A stretch of 11,736 nucleotides of DNA from an uncultured Clostridia bacterium (GTDB lineage: Bacteria > Bacillota > Clostridia > Christensenellales > Borkfalkiaceae), in the NCBI GenBank assembly GCA_937915565.1, contig CALDMH010000021.1:1-11736 (forward strand), given 5' to 3'. The first letter of the stretch is position 1. Each line of letters begins with the position of its first letter. The position numbers and the translations under genes are program-made. Of this stretch, positions 7,976 through 11,736 are shown piece by piece. The notes under the pieces are model-generated. The model saw nothing but the letters and a program-made list of their open reading frames with translations, had not been told where the DNA came from and did not search any database.

Positions 7976-8043
7976 CGGCATTCGACGCCGCCCGCGGGCG
8001 AAACGAACCGTTCCGCCCGCGGGCGGCAACCAATCGAATACCG
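7976..8043 (-). promoter_or_regulatory. Long hairpin in the aspS leader
   Basis: On the minus strand the leader can fold into a two-part hairpin. The outer stem pairs 8043-8034 (CGGTATTCGA) with 7985-7976 (TCGAATGCCG), 10 bp with one G-U pair. The inner stem pairs 8027-8014 with 8000-7987, 14 bp and G+C-rich, around a 13-nt loop. It begins about 7 nt after the expected transcription start and is followed by AAATCCTTTTT, then the aspS ribosome binding site. No T-box sequence is evident. Attenuation, mRNA stability and protein binding are all possible. Confidence 0.6.
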
Positions 8044-8056
8044 AGCCTATACGGGT

Positions 8057-8085
8057 ATTTTAAACTCTTACGCGAAAAATGTCAA
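8057..8085 (-). promoter_or_regulatory. Sigma-A-like promoter of aspS
   Basis: On the minus strand, TTGACA (8085-8080) is a perfect -35 box, followed after exactly 17 bp by TAAAAT (8062-8057), one mismatch from the -10 consensus. It lies just beyond the alr stop codon, so aspS need not depend on alr transcription. The expected start is near 8050, giving a leader of about 100 nt. Confidence 0.85.
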
Positions 8086-8099
8086 CGAATATAAACGCT

Positions 8100-9152
8100 T
8101 TACCTGATATAAATCTTTTTAAGGCGTTTAACGCCCGTGAGAATCTCGTATGAAATCGTTCCCGAAGAATGAGCCATATCCTCCGCGGTCAGCGTTTCGC
8201 CTACCTGGCTGCCTATAAAAACCACCTCGTCGCCCGTTTTCACGGCTTTATCCGCAAGCGCGAAGCAGTAGTCCATACAAACGTTACCGACGACTCGCCT
8301 TCTTTTTCCGCCGATAAGAACCTCGCCGCCGGTAAAGGCGCGCGGAACTCCGTCGGCGTAACCCGCGGAAACGGTTGCGACGAAGCAATCTTCGTTTGCG
8401 ACGAACGAACCGCCGTAACCGACCGTTTCGCCCTTTTTAAGCTTTGCGACTCTTGCAACCTTGCTCTTAAACGCCATAACCGGTTTAACACCTCTCGTCC
8501 CGTACCCGTACAAACCGATTCCCGGTCTTACCATATCGAGTGCGTAGCATTTTTCCTCCGCGCCCTCGGTTGCGGCAATATGCCTTATCGTTTTTTTCGG
8601 CACACTATCAAAAAACGAGCGAAAAAGCAAAAACTGCTCCGCGGTTTTAACCCTGTTTTTACAATCGAAAAAATGCGAATAAACGCCTTTAATCGACACG
8701 GTTTTACAAGAAAATACCTCGTTAATCAACTTATAGGCGGCTTTTTCGTCCTTAATGCCCATTCTGTTCATTCCCGTGTCGAAACACAAATGCGCGCTTG
8801 CGCATACGCCCAATCGTTCACTTGAACGTGCGAGCAAATCCAAATCCTCTTCCGACGAAACGCTCGTTTCGATTCGTTTAAGTATGCAACGCGTCACCTC
8901 TTCTTCGTCGATTTTGGCAAGGCACAGAATAGGCTTTTTCGTCAATTCTCTCACCTCTTCCGCTTCCTCAACCGTTGCCGTCACGAAATAATCAGCTTTG
9001 TCGTTAAGCGTTTTAACGACTTCCCCCGCGCCGTGCCCGTAAGCGTCGGCTTTCACGACGGCCGCAAGAAGTACGCCCTGCGGCAAGTTTCTTTTCATCG
9101 CTTCGCAATTTTCCGCAAGAATTTTCAGGTTTATTTCTATCACGCCTCGCAT
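8100..9152 (-). CDS. alr: Alanine racemase (PLP-dependent)
   Basis: It interconverts L- and D-alanine in the cytoplasm, supplying D-Ala for peptidoglycan. The fold-type III PLP enzyme signatures are present: VVKADAYGHG with the PLP-binding Lys34, MVRPGIGLYG with Arg209 that contacts the cofactor ring nitrogen, SAGYADG with the second catalytic base Tyr265, and VCMD near 291-294. At 350 residues it is somewhat shorter than the usual 370-390, mainly at the N-terminus. Two active-site positions are unusual. HLCFDTGM has Cys123 where many enzymes have a carbamylated lysine, and HIAATEGA replaces the usual His-x-Ala-Asn-Ser block that helps hold the PLP phosphate. The start at 9152 is supported by GAGGTG a few bases upstream. 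It is divergent from the M18 peptidase gene. A racemase for another amino acid in the same family cannot be excluded. Confidence 0.9.
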   Translation of the reverse strand: MRGVIEINLKILAENCEAMKRNLPQGVLLAAVVKADAYGHGAGEVVKTLNDKADYFVTATVEEAEEVRELTKKPILCLAKIDEEEVTRCILKRIETSVSSEEDLDLLARSSERLGVCASAHLCFDTGMNRMGIKDEKAAYKLINEVFSCKTVSIKGVYSHFFDCKNRVKTAEQFLLFRSFFDSVPKKTIRHIAATEGAEEKCYALDMVRPGIGLYGYGTRGVKPVMAFKSKVARVAKLKKGETVGYGGSFVANEDCFVATVSAGYADGVPRAFTGGEVLIGGKRRRVVGNVCMDYCFALADKAVKTGDEVVFIGSQVGETLTAEDMAHSSGTISYEILTGVKRLKKIYIR

Positions 9153-9188
9153 AACTCACCTCGTTTTCTCTTTTTCGGCGCGTCTTGC

Positions 9189-9217
9189 TTTACATTTTTT
9201 ATAAAATGAATTATAAT
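9189..9217 (+). promoter_or_regulatory. Sigma-A-like promoter of the M18 aminopeptidase gene
   Basis: TTTACA (9189-9194) and a perfect TATAAT (9212-9217) are 17 bp apart. Transcription would start near 9224, giving a leader of about 30 nt to the ATG at 9254. A minus-strand TATAAT (9215-9210) overlaps the same hexamer, but no good -35 box serves it, so the alr promoter stays unassigned. Confidence 0.8.
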
Positions 9218-9253
9218 GCTCATATATTATGTTTATTATTGCGGAGGCGAATT

Positions 9254-10537
9254 ATGAATTTACTCACCGAATTTCTCGATAAATCCAAAACCGCGTTTCA
9301 CGCTTGCGCGAACGCCGCGGAATTTTTGAAAGAAAACGGATTTGAAGAACTTAAAGAAAACGACAAATGGAACGTTAAAAAAGGCGGAAAATATTTCGTT
9401 TCGAGAAACGGCTCGGCGATTATCGCGTTTAAAATCGGAGGCGAAAATTCTTTTAATATAGTTGCGTCGCACGCCGATTCCCCTTGCTTCAAGATAAAGG
9501 CGAACCCCGAAATGAAAAGCGACAATTACGAAAAGCTGAACGTTGAAAGATACGGCGGCGGCATTTTTTACACTTGGCTCGATTCCCCCTTAACGATTGC
9601 CGGAAGAGTTATCGTTTCCCGCGATAATCGACTTATAGCCAAGCTTTTCACTTCTAAGCACAATTTCGTTATTCCCTCGGTGGCCATTCATTTTAACCGC
9701 TCCGTGAACGAGGGATTGAAGCTGAACCCCCAAACCGATATGTCCCCTATTGCCGAAATTCTCAACGAAAACGAAACGGGCAAGGGGCTTATAAAAGAAC
9801 TTAAAGACGTTGCGGGCGACGGAGAAGTTAAAGAATACGACCTCTATCTCGTTTCCGCGCAAAAGCCGTTTTCGGCAGGTTTTAACGACGAACTTCTTTG
9901 CAGCCCGAGAATAGACAATTTAACGAGCGCGATTTCGTCTTTGGAAGCGATTGTAAAAGCCGAGCCGAAGGAAATTGCGATTTGCTACGTTGCGGACAAC
10001 GAGGAAGTGGGAAGCGGAACGAAACAGGGCGCGGCCTCGAAATTTCTCATCGACGTTTTAACGAGAATTGCGAAATGCCTCGGAAAAGAAAACGAGCTCG
10101 ACGAAATGCTCGCAAGCTCGTTTATGGTTTCGGACGACAACGCCCACGCGGTTCACCCCAACCACCCCGAATTTTCAGACCCGACCAACAGGGTTAAACT
10201 CGGCGACGGAATCGTCGTTAAGCATCACGCAAACCAAAACTACACGACGGACGCTTTCTCTTCGGCGATTATAAAGAAAATTTTAGACGAAGCGGGCGTT
10301 GAATATCAGGATTTTTACACCCGCTCGGATATGCCGTGCGGAGGAACGCTCGGCGCGATTAGCTCGGCGCAAGTTTCGATAAAGAGCGTGGACGTGGGGA
10401 TTCCGCAACTCGCTATGCACTCCGCCGTGGAAACTATGGCGATTAAGGATTACGAAACGGCAAAACGCGCTTTAATCGCTTTTTACAACGCCAAAATTAC
10501 TGCCGACGGCGACGATAAAACTCAAATTGATTTTTAA
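9254..10537 (+). CDS. M18 family aminopeptidase
   Basis: A cytoplasmic di-zinc aminopeptidase of 427 residues, the usual M18 length (about 430), which removes N-terminal residues, often acidic ones, from peptides. The metal and catalytic residues can all be placed: His73 in SHADSPC, bridging Asp221 in SPRIDN, the general base Glu250 and ligand Glu251 in NEEVGSG, Asp295 in the SDDNAHAVHPN block, and His389 in MHSAVETM. The last part also carries the family-typical SDMPCGGTLG (358-367). The start at 9254 has GGAGGCG at 9243-9249, 4 nt upstream. An earlier in-frame codon at 9185 would lie within the promoter and has no ribosome site. It has its own promoter and is divergent from alr. Substrate preference cannot be read from the sequence. 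Confidence 0.95.
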   Translation: MNLLTEFLDKSKTAFHACANAAEFLKENGFEELKENDKWNVKKGGKYFVSRNGSAIIAFKIGGENSFNIVASHADSPCFKIKANPEMKSDNYEKLNVERYGGGIFYTWLDSPLTIAGRVIVSRDNRLIAKLFTSKHNFVIPSVAIHFNRSVNEGLKLNPQTDMSPIAEILNENETGKGLIKELKDVAGDGEVKEYDLYLVSAQKPFSAGFNDELLCSPRIDNLTSAISSLEAIVKAEPKEIAICYVADNEEVGSGTKQGAASKFLIDVLTRIAKCLGKENELDEMLASSFMVSDDNAHAVHPNHPEFSDPTNRVKLGDGIVVKHHANQNYTTDAFSSAIIKKILDEAGVEYQDFYTRSDMPCGGTLGAISSAQVSIKSVDVGIPQLAMHSAVETMAIKDYETAKRALIAFYNAKITADGDDKTQIDF

Positions 10538-10558
10538 TTTTATAACTAACGTTTAATG

Positions 10559-10597
10559 CGCCCGACTTTTTTCGGAAAACCCGAAAAAAGTCGGGCG
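10559..10597 (+). terminator. Hairpin after the M18 aminopeptidase gene, probable terminator
   Basis: A perfect 17-bp stem, CGCCCGACTTTTTTCGG (10559-10575) with its complement (10581-10597), has a 5-nt AAAAC loop. It starts 21 bp after the stop codon. The base following the stem is not T-rich, so it lacks the classic tail; it may stop transcription weakly or protect the mRNA 3' end. Its right arm overlaps the first degenerate unit of the 23-bp array. Confidence 0.65.
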
Positions 10598-10867
10598 TAA
10601 TTCGTCGTTTCTCGCCGTCGAAAATCGATGTTTTTCGCCGTCGTTTTTTGTGGAATTCCGCCGTCGTTACTCGTCGAATTTTACCGTCGCAAATCGTCGG
10701 TTTTCGCCGTCGAATTTTGTAACAATCCGCCGTCGTTATCCGTCGATTTTTACCGTCGAATTTTATAACAATCCGCCGTCGAACGTTCGGAAATTTCGCC
10801 GTCGTTTATCGTAATCTTTCGCCGTCGGTTCTTGTAAAATTTTGCCGTCGGTTCGGGGCGAAAAACG
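10592..10867. repeat. Degenerate tandem array with an exact 23-bp period and a CCGTCG core
   Basis: CCGTCG starts at 10615, 10638, 10661, 10684, 10707, 10730, 10753, 10776, 10799, 10822 and 10845: eleven copies, each exactly 23 bp apart. A twelfth, degenerate unit precedes them from 10592. The core is usually preceded by TCG or CCG and followed by about 14 A+T-rich, variable bases. In several units a second CGTCG sits 11 bp after the core start (10603, 10672, 10695, 10741). Units 10707-10729 and 10753-10775 differ at one base. The period is not a multiple of three, so it is not a coding repeat. It fills most of the 430-bp gap between the M18 gene and recG. I do not recognise it as a known element. 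Confidence 0.9.
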
Positions 10868-10895
10868 CAGCCTGCTCACCACGAAATTTACCGTT

Positions 10896-10923
10896 AAAAA
10901 AAGCCGTTTTAAAAACGGCTTTT
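10896..10923 (-). terminator. Rho-independent terminator of recG
   Basis: AAAAGCCGTT (10899-10908) pairs with AACGGCTTTT (10914-10923) around a 5-nt loop. On the minus strand this is followed by a run of seven T (10902-10896), a classic intrinsic terminator about 45 bp beyond the recG stop. The plus-strand tail is shorter, TTTTAATTT. Confidence 0.9.
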
Positions 10924-10967
10924 AATTTATTCTCGGCTGACCTAACGACGAAGAATAGCCCCCGCTT

Positions 10968-11736
10968 TTAATTGAGAGTTACGTCTTTAAGCCTTTCGTA
11001 CTTACTCATCGCCGCCGCGCGTAAGTCGGCCAGTTCCTCGGGATGAGAAAACGCGTCGTCACATAGTTTTTTTGCGGAGAAAATCACGGTGGAGGGATAA
11101 ATCAAATCTCCCAAATCGCTCAAAAACCTGCCGCTTTGCCTCGTACCCATAAAATCGCCGCTGCCGCGCATTTCAAAATCCTTTTCCGCAATTTTAAATC
11201 CGTCCGTCGACGAACACAAAACCTTTAACCTTTCCAGAGCCTTTTCGTCGTCCGAACGCGTGAATAAAAAACAATAACTCTTATCCGCGCCTCGCCCGAC
11301 TCTCCCTCGAAGCTGGTGAAGTTGCGAAAGCCCGAAACGCTCGGCGTTGTAAATTACCATAACGGTTGCGTCCGGCACGTCGATACCGACTTCGACGACC
11401 GTTGTGGAAACGAGCAAGTCGCTTTGCTTTTGCTTGAATTCGCTCATAATCCGCGTTTTTTCCTCGTCTTTCATCTTTCCGTGAAGTAGCGAAACCCTTA
11501 CGCCCGTAAGTTTGGACGAAAGTTCCTCGAAGAGTTCGGTCACGCTCATAAGCGTCCCCTCTTCGTCCTCCTCAATTTTGGGGCATACGCAAAATACTTG
11601 CTTGCCGCCCTTAACCGTATCCCGAATAAACCCTAACATTCCCTCGTATTTTCGTTCCGGAACGAGAAAAGTCGAAACGGGCTGCCTGCTTTTGGGCTTG
11701 TCTTTTATTTCCGTAATATCCAAATCGCCGTAAAAA
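10968..11736 (-). CDS. recG: ATP-dependent DNA helicase RecG, C-terminal part (5' end beyond the window)
   Basis: RecG remodels stalled replication forks and branch-migrates Holliday junctions. About 255 C-terminal residues are present; the full protein is usually close to 680-700, so the wedge domain and first helicase lobe lie outside. The piece starts inside the conserved YGDLD segment at the window edge and carries the second helicase lobe. Visible motifs are LLHGKMKDEEK, STTVVEVGIDVPDATVMVI, the RFGLSQLHQLRGRVGRG block with helicase motif VI, and the RecG-typical tail with TDGFKIAEKDFEMRGSGD and GTRQSG. RGSGD and GTRQSG separate it from Mfd and other superfamily 2 helicases. It converges on the M18 peptidase gene and ends in its own terminator. 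The TTG at 11723 is internal and not a real start. Confidence 0.96.
   Translation of the reverse strand, partial: FYGDLDITEIKDKPKSRQPVSTFLVPERKYEGMLGFIRDTVKGGKQVFCVCPKIEEDEEGTLMSVTELFEELSSKLTGVRVSLLHGKMKDEEKTRIMSEFKQKQSDLLVSTTVVEVGIDVPDATVMVIYNAERFGLSQLHQLRGRVGRGADKSYCFLFTRSDDEKALERLKVLCSSTDGFKIAEKDFEMRGSGDFMGTRQSGRFLSDLGDLIYPSTVIFSAKKLCDDAFSHPEELADLRAAAMSKYERLKDVTLN

Noticed and set aside
7987..8027. Inverted repeats of an insertion sequence
   Set aside because: The arms are 13 bp apart with no transposase or target duplication, so they form a hairpin rather than the ends of a mobile element.
7950..8033. N-terminal extension of AspRS to 8033
   Set aside because: The extra 28 codons cover the leader hairpin, are low-complexity and Arg-rich, and match nothing in the family. 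The ATG at 7949 has a good ribosome site and gives the normal length.
7950..8050. T-box riboswitch upstream of aspS
   Set aside because: The leader is only about 100 nt and I find no AGGGTGG-type T-box sequence or specifier-loop layout, only one long hairpin.
9185..9253. N-terminal extension of the M18 peptidase to 9185
   Set aside because: It would start upstream of the predicted promoter and translate its boxes. The ATG at 9254 has a strong GGAGG site and the family-typical N-terminus.
10592..10867. CRISPR array
   Set aside because: The conserved core is only 6-9 bp and the variable part about 14-17 bp, with related spacers duplicated. CRISPR repeats are 21 bp or longer with unrelated spacers, and no cas genes are visible.

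Overview
The window looks like chromosomal core DNA from a low-to-moderate G+C Gram-positive bacterium, probably a Clostridia-like member of the Bacillota. The pointers are strong AGGAG-type ribosome binding sites, sigma-A-like promoters with 17-bp spacers, a DnaE-type polymerase gene followed directly by pfkA, and a pyrophosphate-type phosphofructokinase beside it. No species can be named from the sequence alone. Both ends cut through genes: dnaE lacks its 5' part on the left, and recG lacks its 5' part on the right.

Layout. 1-4739 (+): dnaE 3' part, pfkA (ATP-type) and a second phosphofructokinase with PPi-type residues, closed by a strong terminator near 4813. 4740-5127: an A+T-rich control region with a good promoter (4855-4883) and a leader of roughly 240 nt rich in inverted repeats. 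5128-6072 (+): an uncharacterised protein with an N-terminal zinc ribbon and a C-terminal CFI-box-like block. A long hairpin at 6089-6130 separates it from convergent aspS. 6147-9152 (-): alr, then aspS, which has its own near-consensus promoter and a leader able to form a long G+C-rich hairpin. 9189-10537 (+): a promoter and an M18 family aminopeptidase gene, divergent from alr. 10538-10967: a non-coding convergent region with a hairpin, an array of CCGTCG motifs at an exact 23-bp period, and a terminator for recG. 10968-11736 (-): recG C-terminal part.

Most genes are housekeeping: replication (dnaE), recombination and fork rescue (recG), glycolysis (two phosphofructokinases), tRNA charging (aspS), D-alanine supply for the cell wall (alr) and peptide turnover (M18 peptidase). 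They do not form one pathway.

The items most worth a second look are the 23-bp-period array between the M18 peptidase and recG, the hairpin in the aspS leader, the zinc-ribbon/CFI-box protein with its inverted-repeat-rich leader, and the adjacent ATP- and PPi-type phosphofructokinases. I found no clear mobile element, CRISPR array, tRNA or rRNA gene.
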